Shown: positions 7,460-16,101, counted from the stretch's first letter. The stretch is 64,000 bases of DNA from DAIODI01 sp046349255 (GCA_046349255.1 JAXMCR010000002.1:620001-684000), one strand, 5' to 3'. Program-made: numbers and translations. The notes: generated by a model from the letters alone, not told the origin.

Positions 7460-8347
7460 ATGGCCGATACCACGACGACCACCCTTCCCGCGAGTGACCG
7501 CCCACGCGACGAGGTGCGCTACCTCGAATGCAAGGTGATCCTGAAGGGCGAGAGGTTCACCTCGCTCGAATCGTTCCGCGCCTTCGAAAAGATCGTGAGG
7601 CGCGCCGCCAAGGACACCGGCGTCGACTACGAACCGAACGAGAACCGGCCGCGGCCATCGCTGCGGGAGGTCCTGTTCATGGACACGGAAGACTTCCGGC
7701 TTTACCGCAACGCCTTCATCCTGCGCCGCCGCATGGAGTACCAGCACGGCTTCCGCGTCGGCGATCCCGAGATCGTGTTCAAGTACCGCCATCCAGATCA
7801 CGAGGCCGCGGCCGCCGTCGACGTGACGCCGAAAATCTCGGGCGACCACGTCATCAAGTTCAAGGCGGAAGCGTTGCCGCTCAAGGACAAGCCGGGTGGC
7901 GTGCGCATCCTCTATTCGCACAACAGCCAGTTCCTGATGAGCCAGGTGGAAGCGGCCGACAAGACCTCGGTCGAGGCGGTCACCCGAATCCTTCCCGCGC
8001 TGAAGTCGCTTTTCCCGGAAAGCAGCGGGCACATCCAGCTCGTCAACCACATCGCCGTGGTGGAGGTGCTTCAGGAGCTTGGCACGCTCTATTTCGGCAA
8101 GGGCGTGGAAGCGCCTTGCAACGTCGCCGTCTGGCGCACGCGCGGCGACGAGCAGCAGCTCGTGGGCGAATTCTCCTTCCAGTGCAAGTTCAAGAAGGCC
8201 TCGGATGTCCAGCAACAGCAGCGCGACCTCGCCCGCCGGTTCTTTTCGCGCCTGCAGACGCTCGCCGAGGACTGGCTGGCGCTCGGCGTGACCAAGACCG
8301 GCACCGTCTACCGGCTGAACGGCAACCCGCCGCAAGGGCACGAATGA
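7460..8347 (+). CDS. CYTH/triphosphate-tunnel-like protein, function unknown
   Basis: 295 residues. The pattern of alternating charged residues on predicted beta strands fits the triphosphate tunnel fold: LECKVIL near residue 23, LYRNAFILRRRMEY, EIVFKYRHPD, VIKFKAEA, VAVWRTR and VGEFSFQCKFK near the end. The classical ExExK opening is only partly kept (E-C-K), so catalytic activity on triphosphates is uncertain. The stop overlaps the next gene's ATG by four bases, so the two are translationally coupled. It could be a polyphosphate or nucleotide-tail binding protein; the fold call is by eye. Confidence 0.55.
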   Translation: MADTTTTTLPASDRPRDEVRYLECKVILKGERFTSLESFRAFEKIVRRAAKDTGVDYEPNENRPRPSLREVLFMDTEDFRLYRNAFILRRRMEYQHGFRVGDPEIVFKYRHPDHEAAAAVDVTPKISGDHVIKFKAEALPLKDKPGGVRILYSHNSQFLMSQVEAADKTSVEAVTRILPALKSLFPESSGHIQLVNHIAVVEVLQELGTLYFGKGVEAPCNVAVWRTRGDEQQLVGEFSFQCKFKKASDVQQQQRDLARRFFSRLQTLAEDWLALGVTKTGTVYRLNGNPPQGHE

Positions 8348-8886
8348 AGCGGGGGTCGGAGGCCGGCCGCAAGGCGCTGCGCCGGCTCAAGGAGGACCAC
8401 CTTCTCGGCGTGCACTTCGCCATCAACGTCTTCATAGCTTCGACGATCACGTGGGTGGTGCTGGAGCTATACGCGGGCGTCGATCCCGTCTGGGCGATGG
8501 CGTCCATGGTCGCCTCGAGCGAACCGGTTCCCGGCAAGGCCTTCTCGAACTTCCGCAGCAGGCTGATCAACACGCTGGTCGGGTGCGCGGTCGGCCTTGT
8601 GTTCATCCTCGTCGGCGAACCGCGCCCGTGGAAGCTCCCCACGGCGCTCGCGATCGCCGTGCTGCTCTCCTCCTACATCGTGAAGATCCCGGTGATGTGG
8701 CGGCAAGCGCCGATCACCGCCGCCATCGTGGTGGCGGGCGGCGTCATGGAACATTCCCGGATCAGCGGGCTGGATCTCGGCCTTCGACGCATCGCGGAGG
8801 TCATCTTCGGCTGTCTTGTCGGCATGCTGGTGAGCTGGCTCATGTATCGGCTCTGGCCGATGAAATCGGAACCGCCGACGCCATAG
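8344..8886 (+). CDS. Small FUSC-like / aromatic acid exporter-type membrane protein
   Basis: 180 residues with a basic N-terminus and about four to five transmembrane segments. The stretch VDPVWAMASMVASSEPVP followed by RLINTLVGCAVGLVFILVGE matches the membrane repeat of FUSC/ArAE-type exporters, but the large soluble domains of full-length exporters are absent. The ATGA overlap with the CYTH-like gene says the two are made together. Possible roles are export or regulation of an anion bound by the CYTH-like partner; this is inference. Confidence 0.6.
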   Translation: MKRGSEAGRKALRRLKEDHLLGVHFAINVFIASTITWVVLELYAGVDPVWAMASMVASSEPVPGKAFSNFRSRLINTLVGCAVGLVFILVGEPRPWKLPTALAIAVLLSSYIVKIPVMWRQAPITAAIVVAGGVMEHSRISGLDLGLRRIAEVIFGCLVGMLVSWLMYRLWPMKSEPPTP

Positions 8887-9102
8887 CGGCGCCTTCGCGA
8901 GGGCGCCCGCAGTCTCTAACGTCGTAGCCGGAAGCCGCGAAGTCCGGTCGCCGAGCCCGCTCTCAAGCTTCTCGCCTCTCGCACGCAACAAAATACCATC
9001 AATTGAAAGCGAGGCATGGGTTATGCGCAATCTCTCTGCATGAACAACTGGACAAATGTATTGGATGGGTATCAACTATCTGACAGGGGCAAGGGAGAGT
9101 AA

Positions 9103-9747
9103 ATGGAGCGTCCGTTCGGGGTGAAGGCATTCACCCGCACGAGCATCGAGGCCATCCGGCGGCGCGAGCTTATCGAGGCAGCTTATTCGGTGTTCGTCAC
9201 CGACGGACTCGACCGGATGACCATGGCCCGCATCGGCGAGCGCGCCGGCATGTCGCGGGGCATCGTGAACTACTACTTCAAGAGCAAGACCGACCTGCTC
9301 GCCGCGGTCATGCGGAAGTCGATGTTCATCGTCTTCGCCGATACCGCAAAATTCCTGCGCGAGGCAACAACGCCGCGGGAGCGACTGTCGGCGGTTGTGC
9401 GGGCCAATCTCATTCCGAACGGCTTCACGCAGGACGCGGCCCGCGCCTGGTTCTCGTTCTACAGCCTGCTCGGCAACGAGCCGGAATTCGATCGTATGCA
9501 GACGATATTTGACGTGCGCACACTGAACAATTACCGGCATGCGCTGCGCGCACTCGTGCCGCCGGAAGAGGTTGACCGCGTCGCCGTCACGATCGCCACG
9601 CTGGTCGACGGGCTGTGGGTCCGCCAGACCCGCGTCGGGCGACCGATGACGATGGACGCGGCGATCGCCGTCGTCGAGGGCGCCGTCGACGCGGAGATTG
9701 CGCGGGCGGCGCTCAAGCCGTGCTGCATCTCCACCCGCACCGTCTAG
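9103..9747 (+). CDS. TetR-family regulator, BetI-like
   Basis: 214 residues. N-terminal helix-turn-helix: MARIGERAGMSRGIVNYYFK with following SKTDLL, the TetR recognition helix. The C-terminal domain with RAWFSFYSLLGNEPEFDR, LNNYRHALRAL and IATLVDGLWVRQ matches the BetI-type ligand domain, which in BetI senses choline. It is not next to bet genes; the neighbour on the other side is an adenylyl cyclase, and an MttB homologue is 46 kb away. GGGAGAG precedes ATG 9103. The ligand is unknown. Confidence 0.8.
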   Translation: MERPFGVKAFTRTSIEAIRRRELIEAAYSVFVTDGLDRMTMARIGERAGMSRGIVNYYFKSKTDLLAAVMRKSMFIVFADTAKFLREATTPRERLSAVVRANLIPNGFTQDAARAWFSFYSLLGNEPEFDRMQTIFDVRTLNNYRHALRALVPPEEVDRVAVTIATLVDGLWVRQTRVGRPMTMDAAIAVVEGAVDAEIARAALKPCCISTRTV

Positions 9748-9757
9748 CAACGCCCGG

Positions 9758-10963
9758 TCAGAACGTGTCGTCGAGCAGCGTGTAGAGGAGCTGCGCCGCC
9801 GCGACGCCCTTGAGTGCAAAGCGGCCTGCCAGCACGAAGCGGTCTGGATCGGGCGCAGCATCGCGGAAATCGCTCGACACGAGCAGCGTCCGGTCGACGG
9901 CGCGGCACATCCCCGAGATGCGCGAGAGTTCGTTCACGGCGGGGCCGATGACGGTGAAGTCGAGCCGTTCGTCGCTGCCGACGTTGCCGTAGTGCACGTC
10001 ACCGAAGTGCAGCGCGACGGTAAGCACGCTCGCAGGACTTCCCTCCGCGGAGCGGCGCGCGGTGAGCTCGCGCTCGGCCTCGCGCAGCTGCCGCTCGGCG
10101 GCAAGTGCGGCTGCGCACGCCGCCTTGGGATCGTCCGCCGGGAACATCGCCAGGACTCCGTCTCCCATCAGCTTCAGCACGTCGCCACCGTTCTGGTGTA
10201 TCGCCGACAGAACGATACCGGTGTAGTCGTTGAGAAAGGGCAGCACGACGCTCGCCGGATGCCGCTCGCTGATCGCCGTGAAGTTCCGCAGGTCCGAAAA
10301 CCACAGCACCGCGGTGATCTGCTCGGCGACGCCGCGGATGATCTTGCCCGAGAGCACGCGCCGCGCGGGGTCGCGACCGAGGTAGACCTCGGCCACCGTC
10401 TTCACGAGCCGGAATAGCGACGCGCTCTTCATGGCAAGCGCCAGCGCCGGCACCAGCGTTCGCAGGGCCTTGAGCTGTTCCTCGCTGAAGCCGGACGGAT
10501 CGCGGGTCACCCAATGCGAGTAGATCCCTTCGAGTTCGCCGATCACCGCGTCCGGGTACACCGGCTGGACGAAGGCGAGGTAGTCGGTGTGCCCGTCGTT
10601 CACGAAATCCTGCACGCGCTCGATTCCGATGGCCGAGGTGTCGCGCAGGTTGATGCGCAGGTCGTGCTGTCCGCTCTGCTCGAGCGCGTAGAACGTCGTG
10701 CGCCGCCAGGTCTCCGCGGCGTTGCCTTCCCGCGTGCGCGCGTATTCGACGACGCGAACGTCCGACCACTCGTCGCGCCATTGGTAGGCGCGGCCCTCGA
10801 AAACGGGGTGGAGCGTGTCGATCAGGAACATCGCGCGCGACAGTTTCAGGCCGGCCTCCTCGCACCGCGAGACGAAGCGGGCGAGGAGGTCGGTTTCCGA
10901 AAGTCCGCTCACCCCTTCGCGGGTGAGCCACCGGGCGATGTCCTGGATGTCGCGGCTGTGCAC
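9758..10963 (-). CDS. Class III adenylate/guanylate cyclase with N-terminal sensor domain
   Basis: 401 residues. The first ~190 form a regulatory domain of GAF-like appearance without membrane segments. The C-terminal catalytic domain has WFSDLRNFTAIS (first metal aspartate), GGDVLKLMGDGVLAMF (second metal aspartate), the dimer segment HFGDVHYGNVGS, and LDFTVIGPAVNELSRIS with the transition-state Asn/Arg pair. It should make cAMP (or cGMP) in the cytoplasm. The start is GTG 10963 without an obvious ribosome site. It lies 51 bp downstream of the UPF0391 gene on the same strand, which has an EcfG-type promoter, so it may be part of the general stress response. Confidence 0.85.
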   Translation of the reverse strand: MHSRDIQDIARWLTREGVSGLSETDLLARFVSRCEEAGLKLSRAMFLIDTLHPVFEGRAYQWRDEWSDVRVVEYARTREGNAAETWRRTTFYALEQSGQHDLRINLRDTSAIGIERVQDFVNDGHTDYLAFVQPVYPDAVIGELEGIYSHWVTRDPSGFSEEQLKALRTLVPALALAMKSASLFRLVKTVAEVYLGRDPARRVLSGKIIRGVAEQITAVLWFSDLRNFTAISERHPASVVLPFLNDYTGIVLSAIHQNGGDVLKLMGDGVLAMFPADDPKAACAAALAAERQLREAERELTARRSAEGSPASVLTVALHFGDVHYGNVGSDERLDFTVIGPAVNELSRISGMCRAVDRTLLVSSDFRDAAPDPDRFVLAGRFALKGVAAAQLLYTLLDDTF

Positions 10964-11014
10964 GCGCGCGAGCTTAGCAGCGGCGCCGGGGTCTTTGCGA
11001 CAGGCAACTTCGCC

Positions 11015-11194
11015 TTAAGCGCGCCGCGCCAGGCTCATCACGAAGGTGATCACCGCGATGACGATCGCGACCCAGAAGATCAGCTTCGCGCCTTCCATGG
11101 CGGTGCCGGCGACGCCGCCGAAACCGAGCACTGCCGCGATGATCGCGACAATGAGGAAGATGATCGCCCAGTGCAGAAGATTCGAGAAATTCAT
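11015..11194 (-). CDS. UPF0391 (DUF1328) small membrane protein
   Basis: 59 residues, two transmembrane helices: LLHWAIIFLIVAIIAAVLGF and LIFWVAIVIAVITFVMSL. This matches the YtjA/UPF0391 family, frequent stress-induced membrane proteins of unknown role. ATG 11194 follows GGGAG. A perfect EcfG-type promoter lies 40-65 bp upstream. Confidence 0.9.
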   Translation of the reverse strand: MNFSNLLHWAIIFLIVAIIAAVLGFGGVAGTAMEGAKLIFWVAIVIAVITFVMSLARRA

Positions 11195-11232
11195 GGCCGT
11201 ACTCCCGCTTGTTTGCAGACCCACGCCCCGAC

Positions 11233-11258
11233 AACGAACATGACGGAGGGTCAGTTCC
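11233..11258 (-). promoter_or_regulatory. EcfG (general stress sigma factor) promoter
   Basis: On the minus strand GGAAC (11258-11254), 17 bp, then CGTT (11236-11233): the alphaproteobacterial EcfG/RpoE2/SigT consensus with normal spacing. The start of transcription would be near 11225, giving a leader of about 30 nt before the UPF0391 ATG. Confidence 0.75.
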
Positions 11259-11331
11259 ATGCGGCAGGCCTTGCCCGCCGGCGGCGGCCGGCGCAGTCTC
11301 CGGCGGGTCGCGGGGAAACGAGGGTTTGCTG

Positions 11332-12792
11332 GTGCACGAACGGTTCGACGTCGTCATCGTCGGGGCGGGATTTTCAGGGCTCGGCGTTGCCTGCCACCTC
11401 CAGCGGCAATGCCCTGACCTCTCGTTCGTGCTGCTGGACGAGCAGGCGTCCTTCGGCGGCACCTGGCGGACGCACCGGTTTCCGGGTGCGCGCTCGGACA
11501 GCGACCTCCACACGTACGGCTTCCGCTTCAAGCCGTGGTCCGGACCCGCGGTCGCCACCTCGGAGCAGATCCTCGACTACCTCGGCGCGGTGATCGGGGA
11601 GAACGGGCTCGCACCGCACATCCGGTACGGCCATCGCGTCGAGCAGGCGTCGTGGTCGAGCGACACGAATACGTGGACGGTGCGCGCGCGGAGCGAAGGC
11701 AAGGGGGATCGGTCGTTCGACGCACGCTTCCTGCTGCTGTGCCAGGGCTACTACCGGCATGACGCAGGCTACAGGCCGTCCTGGCCGGGCATGGACACGT
11801 TCGAGGGCCCGATCGTGCATCCGCAGACGTGGCCCGAGGATCTCGACTATCGAGGCAAGCGCGTGGTGGTGATCGGCTCGGGCGCGACCGCCGCCACGAT
11901 CGTCCCGGCGATGGCAGGGGAGGCCGCGCACGTGACGATGCTGCAGCGCTCGCCCACCTACTACGCCTCCGTCGGCTACACGCTGCCGATGGCGGACGTC
12001 TTGCGCGCGCTCGGCGTCAGCGACTGGTGGCTGCACGAGATCGCCAAGTGGCGTGTCCTGCGCGAGGAAGCGTCGTTCATGCGACGCATCCGGCGCGACC
12101 CGGACGCGGTCGCGCGCGATCTCATCGCCGACGTCCGCGCGCGCCTTCCGGAAGGCTTCGATATCGAGAAGCACTTCACGCCGTCGCACCGCCCGTGGCA
12201 GCAGCGCCTCTGCTACGTTCCGGATGGCGACCTCTTCACGGCGATCCGCAAGGGCGCGGTCTCGATGGCGACGGGCGAGATCGCGCGCCTCACGCCGAAA
12301 GGCATCGAGCTGACGACCGGAGAGACGATCTGCGCCGACGTGATCGTGACCGCCACCGGCCTGTCGCTCTCCGCGCTGGGCGATATCGCGATCACCGTCG
12401 ACGGCCGCCCGATCGTGCCCGGCGAGACGCTGACGTGGCACGGCATGATGCTCGAGGGCGTGCCGAACCTTGCCTTCGTCTTCGGCTACCTGCGCTCGAG
12501 CTGGACGCTGCGCGTCGATCTCGTGGCGGACGTCGTGTGCCGTCTCCTCAACCACATGCGCTCCCACGGGCTTGCGAAGGTTGCGCCGCGGCGACGCGCG
12601 GAGGACGAGGCGATGGAGATCGGTCCGTGGGTGCCGCGCGGCGACTTCGACCCGGGCTACATCGCGCGCGGCGGACATCTGTTCCCGAAGCGCGGCGACC
12701 GGCCGGAGTGGCAGCACAGCCACGACTACTGGATCGACAAGGATCGCCTACCCGCTATCCAGCCGTCCGACAGCACGCTCGCCTACGGCTAG
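11332..12792 (+). CDS. EthA-like Baeyer-Villiger flavin monooxygenase
   Basis: 486 residues, full length. An FAD-binding GAGFSGLG motif lies at the N-terminus and a second, NADPH-binding GSGATAA motif in the middle. The Baeyer-Villiger fingerprint F157-x-G-x3-H163-x3-W167-P is complete. Segments such as RSDSDLHTYGFRFKPW and VTMLQRSPTYY closely resemble mycobacterial EthA as I recall it. It should insert oxygen into ketones or oxidise sulfur/thioamide compounds. The frame opens further upstream, but GTG 11332 directly precedes the FAD domain and has GAGGG before it. It is followed by a quinone reductase gene after 58 bp. Confidence 0.85.
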   Translation: MHERFDVVIVGAGFSGLGVACHLQRQCPDLSFVLLDEQASFGGTWRTHRFPGARSDSDLHTYGFRFKPWSGPAVATSEQILDYLGAVIGENGLAPHIRYGHRVEQASWSSDTNTWTVRARSEGKGDRSFDARFLLLCQGYYRHDAGYRPSWPGMDTFEGPIVHPQTWPEDLDYRGKRVVVIGSGATAATIVPAMAGEAAHVTMLQRSPTYYASVGYTLPMADVLRALGVSDWWLHEIAKWRVLREEASFMRRIRRDPDAVARDLIADVRARLPEGFDIEKHFTPSHRPWQQRLCYVPDGDLFTAIRKGAVSMATGEIARLTPKGIELTTGETICADVIVTATGLSLSALGDIAITVDGRPIVPGETLTWHGMMLEGVPNLAFVFGYLRSSWTLRVDLVADVVCRLLNHMRSHGLAKVAPRRRAEDEAMEIGPWVPRGDFDPGYIARGGHLFPKRGDRPEWQHSHDYWIDKDRLPAIQPSDSTLAYG

Positions 12793-12850
12793 CGGCACGG
12801 CGCGCCCGTGCTAGAGAGCGCCTGCGAACCCTCGAGGAGAGACCCGTCCC

Positions 12851-13591
12851 GTGAACGTGCTGATCGTCTACGCCCACCCGGAGCCTGCCTCGTTCAACGC
12901 GGCGATGAAGGATGCCGCTGTCGAAACCCTTTCGGGCCTCGGCCACACCGTCACCGTGAGCGATCTCTACGCGATGGGCTTCAACCCCGTCACCGGCCCG
13001 GGCGACTTCACGGGCGAGCGGGCGAACCCGGACGTCCTGTCGATCGCGCTGGAGCAGACGAAGGCGGTCGAGACCGGCACGCTCGCCCCCGACATCGTCG
13101 CCGAGCAGGAGAAGCTCGCGCGCGCCGACCTCCTGATCCTGCAGTTTCCGATCTGGTGGTTCGGGATGCCCGCAATCCTGAAGGGCTGGGCCGACCGTGT
13201 CTTTGCCCGCGGCTTCGCCTATCTGCCCGGGCGCAAGTACGACACCGGCATGTTCCGCGGCAAGACGGCGATGGTTTCGATGACCACCGGCACGTCGGCC
13301 GACACCTATGCGCCGGACGGCATCGACGGCGACGTCCTCACCGTGCTGTGGCCGATCCACAACGGGCTCTTCCGCTACTCGGGCTTCGACGTGCTGCCGC
13401 CGTTCGTCGCCTACATGCCGGGGAGGCTCGACGCCGCGGGGCGTGCCGCGCAGCTTCAGGCCTACCGCGAGCGCCTGACGCAGCTCGACACGATCCCGCG
13501 CCTCTTCTTCCACCCGCGCGAGGATTATGGTCCGAACGAGCGGCTCAAGCCCGGGGTGCTCGCGCGCTCGGGCGTCCAGCGCAACGTCTGA
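12851..13591 (+). CDS. NAD(P)H:quinone oxidoreductase, flavodoxin fold (NQO/MdaB family)
   Basis: 246 residues. N-terminal MNVLIVYAHPEPASFNAAM is the FMN/FAD phosphate loop of the NQO family; LILQFPIWWFGMPAILKGW and RVFARGFAY are the family's flavin and substrate contacts. A cytoplasmic two-electron quinone reductase or related flavin reductase. GTG 12851 has GAGGAGAG upstream. It lies downstream of the Baeyer-Villiger monooxygenase on the same strand, so it might supply or detoxify within the same pathway. Confidence 0.85.
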   Translation: MNVLIVYAHPEPASFNAAMKDAAVETLSGLGHTVTVSDLYAMGFNPVTGPGDFTGERANPDVLSIALEQTKAVETGTLAPDIVAEQEKLARADLLILQFPIWWFGMPAILKGWADRVFARGFAYLPGRKYDTGMFRGKTAMVSMTTGTSADTYAPDGIDGDVLTVLWPIHNGLFRYSGFDVLPPFVAYMPGRLDAAGRAAQLQAYRERLTQLDTIPRLFFHPREDYGPNERLKPGVLARSGVQRNV

Positions 13592-13594
13592 CGC

Positions 13595-13921
13595 TCAGAG
13601 CCAGCGCTTCAGCTTCTCGAGGTGCGCGGGGATCTCGCCGACGAAGCGGTCGACCGCCGTGTCGCGCTCCTTCGCCGTGTCGAACAGGAGCTGGTTCGTC
13701 ACGTGGCGGAACATCTTGCCATCGCGGGCGAGGTACGTCCGCAGGCCGAATTTCTTGCCCGGCGCGATCTTCGCCGCCCACGTTTCGGTGTCGGGCACGC
13801 GTACGTAGGTCGCCTCGAAGGTCTGCACGAGCACGCTGATCGCCTTGCCGCCGCGCCCCGAGACGTCCGTCTCGATCGTGCGCGTGGTCATGTTCGTGAG
13901 GCTGTCGAGCTTGCTGCGCAC
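13595..13921 (-). CDS. Hypothetical protein (108 aa)
   Basis: Unrecognised. A basic/threonine-rich start is followed by a compact soluble domain (FEATYVRVPDTETWAAKI, FRHVTNQLLFDTA) ending in LEKLKRWL; there is no signal peptide or membrane segment. The GTG at 13921 is 7 bp after the stop of the Nudix gene on the same strand, so they are probably co-transcribed. A start at the internal ATG (residue 11) is possible. Confidence 0.6.
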   Translation of the reverse strand: MRSKLDSLTNMTTRTIETDVSGRGGKAISVLVQTFEATYVRVPDTETWAAKIAPGKKFGLRTYLARDGKMFRHVTNQLLFDTAKERDTAVDRFVGEIPAHLEKLKRWL

Positions 13922-13928
13922 AGGCCGC

Positions 13929-14384
13929 TCACCCCGCCAGCAGGTGATCGAGGCCGTGGAGCAGTGCCGCAAGCTCGCTCTCCGCAACGCGACGCGAAGC
14001 TTCGAGCGGGGTGACCCAGTCGAGCGCACGCTCGGACGCCTCGGGCCAGGCATCGGACTGGAGCACCAGCCGCACCGGGAACACGAGCACGTCGCACGGA
14101 CGGTGACGATGCCGGCCGATGCGCTTCGCGTACCCGTACCGGCCGATGGCCTCCTCCTGCGCCACACCGCGCACGCCCGCTTCCTCCCAGGCCTCCTGGA
14201 GCGCCGACTGGGCGAGCGACAACCCCGGATGCGGCCAGCCCTTCGGCAAGACCCAGCGACGCGATTGCCGGCTGGTGATCAGGAGGATTTCCCGGCCGGC
14301 GAGACCCTGCCGATGCACGAGCGCCGCCACCTGCAGGTGGCGCGCCTCGAGAAGCCGCTTCGAGCGGAATTCATTGAACGCCAT
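13929..14384 (-). CDS. NUDIX hydrolase
   Basis: 151 residues. WVLPKGWPHPG leads into a Nudix box whose catalytic core reads QEAWEEAGV. The arginine of REUxEExGU is Q and the earlier glutamate is L, while the two metal-binding glutamates are kept. The VLPKGWP opening is typical of the alphaproteobacterial diphosphoinositol polyphosphate phosphohydrolase-like group. It hydrolyses a nucleoside-diphosphate-linked or polyphosphate compound; the substrate is not shown. Confidence 0.8.
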   Translation of the reverse strand: MAFNEFRSKRLLEARHLQVAALVHRQGLAGREILLITSRQSRRWVLPKGWPHPGLSLAQSALQEAWEEAGVRGVAQEEAIGRYGYAKRIGRHRHRPCDVLVFPVRLVLQSDAWPEASERALDWVTPLEASRRVAESELAALLHGLDHLLAG

Positions 14385-14460
14385 GGGTGCGCTTCACCGG
14401 AATCGCGTTGACAGACGATGGTGCAGCGGTAGCGGTGAACGCAAGGTTAAGGGGGCAACT

Positions 14461-15306
14461 TTATGCCGGCGACAGCGCAATGACCGTGCCGAAGCCGCTG
14501 ACGGACGGCAGCACCAGGCGATCGCCGACCGTCTTGAGGCGGCCGCGGTCGAACGTGCCGGCCGGCGCGCATGCCACCGTGAAGGCCGCGAGGTGCGGTC
14601 CGTCGTCCGGATGCGGCGGAGGCTCGCCGAAGGCGGCCTCGAACACCTCCGGCGCCGCCAGCACGATCGTGCCGTACTTCGTCGGCACGTCGATACGGCC
14701 GGCCGACACCTTCGTCGCGCGCGAGTCGGCAACCGTCACGAAGAACCGGCCGAGGTCGAGCGCGCCGCGGCCCGTCACCCAGACATCGCGCAAGCCCTTG
14801 GCGCCGTTCCGATGCGCGAGGTACCGGGGTTGCGCGTAATACTCCGGCGCAAAGTGCTGGCAGCAGAACACGCCGAGCCACGGCGCTTCAGGAATCGAGG
14901 TGTAGGCGAGCGCAAAGCCGATGGTGATTTCCTCGCCCGACGGCAGCGCCGCCTTGCGCGAAAACCCGAACGGCTCGTAGGACGGCAACCCCTCCGCCTT
15001 CCACGAGCGGATGTCGGCCGCAGCGTCCGGCGTATCGAGCACCAGCATGGAGAACCCTTCGTGCCGCTTCAGGTAGTCGCGGTTGAAGGCCGAGAAGGAG
15101 TAGCGCCCCGGGCTCGCCTCGACGATGTCCGCGGGCCGCGTCACCGCGAGGAGCTCGAGATAGCTGCCCGGCAGCTGGATCACCGTATTGCCGGTGCCGA
15201 ACGGGTGCTGCGCGGCGGGCGTCAGCGTGAAGCCGAGATCGGCGTAGAGGTCGCGCAGTTCGCCCAGATCGTGGCCCGCCAGCACGAGGTGATTGATGCC
15301 CTTCAT
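14461..15306 (-). CDS. VOC-superfamily (glyoxalase-like) protein
   Basis: 281 residues, two VOC modules. It opens with MKGINHLVLAGHDLGELRDLY (metal-site histidine in NHLVL), then FTLTPAAQHPFGTGN and the strand YLELLAV (metal-site glutamate). AAK AGGAGG-type ribosome site (AAGGAGG, 9 bp spacing) fixes ATG 15306. The pattern fits the 'glyoxalase-like domain' family seen in many proteobacteria, whose substrates are mostly unknown. It is divergent from the chorismate-lyase-like gene with only 89 bp between the starts. Confidence 0.75.
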   Translation of the reverse strand: MKGINHLVLAGHDLGELRDLYADLGFTLTPAAQHPFGTGNTVIQLPGSYLELLAVTRPADIVEASPGRYSFSAFNRDYLKRHEGFSMLVLDTPDAAADIRSWKAEGLPSYEPFGFSRKAALPSGEEITIGFALAYTSIPEAPWLGVFCCQHFAPEYYAQPRYLAHRNGAKGLRDVWVTGRGALDLGRFFVTVADSRATKVSAGRIDVPTKYGTIVLAAPEVFEAAFGEPPPHPDDGPHLAAFTVACAPAGTFDRGRLKTVGDRLVLPSVSGFGTVIALSPA

Positions 15307-15395
15307 CGGAACGAGCCTCCTTGTTATCGCCAAGAGACTTAGCGCACGCGGCCGCGATTTGCGAATGCACGCTGCGCAGGCTAACCAGACTCGCG

Positions 15396-16040
15396 ATGCG
15401 AGACGAAAACCATCCGCAAACGAACCATCCCGAGGTGCGACCGCTGTGGGCGAGCGACGAGGCGACCGTGCGTGCCGGCCTCTGCCCGGAGCATCTGGCG
15501 CCGGCCTGGCAGATGCTGCTCCTCGGCGACGGTTCGCCGACGCGCCACCTCGGCCTCCTCACGGGGGAGCCCTTGCGCGTGGAAGTCGTCTCGATGACGG
15601 CGCTTGCCGGTGCGACCGACACCTCCGCACCCTCCGACGTACAACAACTCGCAGCGCCGCTGATGCGGCGCGCGGTGTGGCTGATGACGTCGCAGACGCG
15701 CCTCGCCCACGCCGTGTCGTGGTGGCGGGTCGAGGACGTCGAGGCTCACCTCAAGGACACGTCGCAGCCGATCTGGTCGAGCCTCGCCGACCGGCGCACC
15801 GAGCTCTACCGCGACGTGCGCGGCATCGCGCTCGTGGAGAGCGCCGTGCTCCAAGACGCCTTCGAACGCGCCGGTCCGTTCTGGAGCCGGCACTACCTGT
15901 TCTGGCACCACGGTCGCCCGCTCACCGTCATCCGCGAGACCTTCTCCCCCATCCTGGAACGCTGGCTCGGCCCGTCCCGTTCGGCCGCGACGCTGCCGTC
16001 GGGATGCAGCGCCTGCGCCGCGCGTGGCGCACGCGCCTGA
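15396..16040 (+). CDS. Chorismate pyruvate-lyase-like protein (UbiC/DUF98 fold)
   Basis: 214 residues from ATG 15396. PAWQMLLLGDGSPTRHLGLL and then EPLRVEVVS match the opening strands of the UbiC/DUF98 fold, and RRAVWLMT plus the terminal VIRETFSPILERW match its later part. UbiC cleaves chorismate to 4-hydroxybenzoate for ubiquinone; many DUF98 members act on other ligands, so a true UbiC role is not certain. The cysteine-containing C-terminal extension after about residue 200 is unusual. No clear partner genes for quinone synthesis are nearby. Confidence 0.65.
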   Translation: MRDENHPQTNHPEVRPLWASDEATVRAGLCPEHLAPAWQMLLLGDGSPTRHLGLLTGEPLRVEVVSMTALAGATDTSAPSDVQQLAAPLMRRAVWLMTSQTRLAHAVSWWRVEDVEAHLKDTSQPIWSSLADRRTELYRDVRGIALVESAVLQDAFERAGPFWSRHYLFWHHGRPLTVIRETFSPILERWLGPSRSAATLPSGCSACAARGARA

Positions 16041-16059
16041 TCATCCGGGTGTCGAATCG

Positions 16060-16101
16060 TTGACACAGGTCAAGGGCGCACGGCTGTCGGTGGCCTAAAT
16101 A
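16060..16101 (+). promoter_or_regulatory. FixK/FNR-type box with sigma-70 -10 element
   Basis: A perfect inverted repeat TTGAC-N4-GTCAA (16060-16073), the FixK/FNR consensus form. TAAATA follows at 16096-16101. A start of transcription near 16108 would put the box centre at -41.5, the classical class II activator position. The left half also reads TTGACA. Drives the Lgt-like cassette. Confidence 0.6.

Noticed and set aside
5548..7482. Long minus-strand open frame opposite the SDR and permease
   Set aside because: Arg/Glu/Asp-rich translation without a domain, typical of the antisense shadow of a GC-rich gene; the plus strand carries clear motifs.
8888..8907. Terminator after the FUSC-like gene
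   Set aside because: GGCGCC repeats with an 8-base loop but no T-run; too weak to call.
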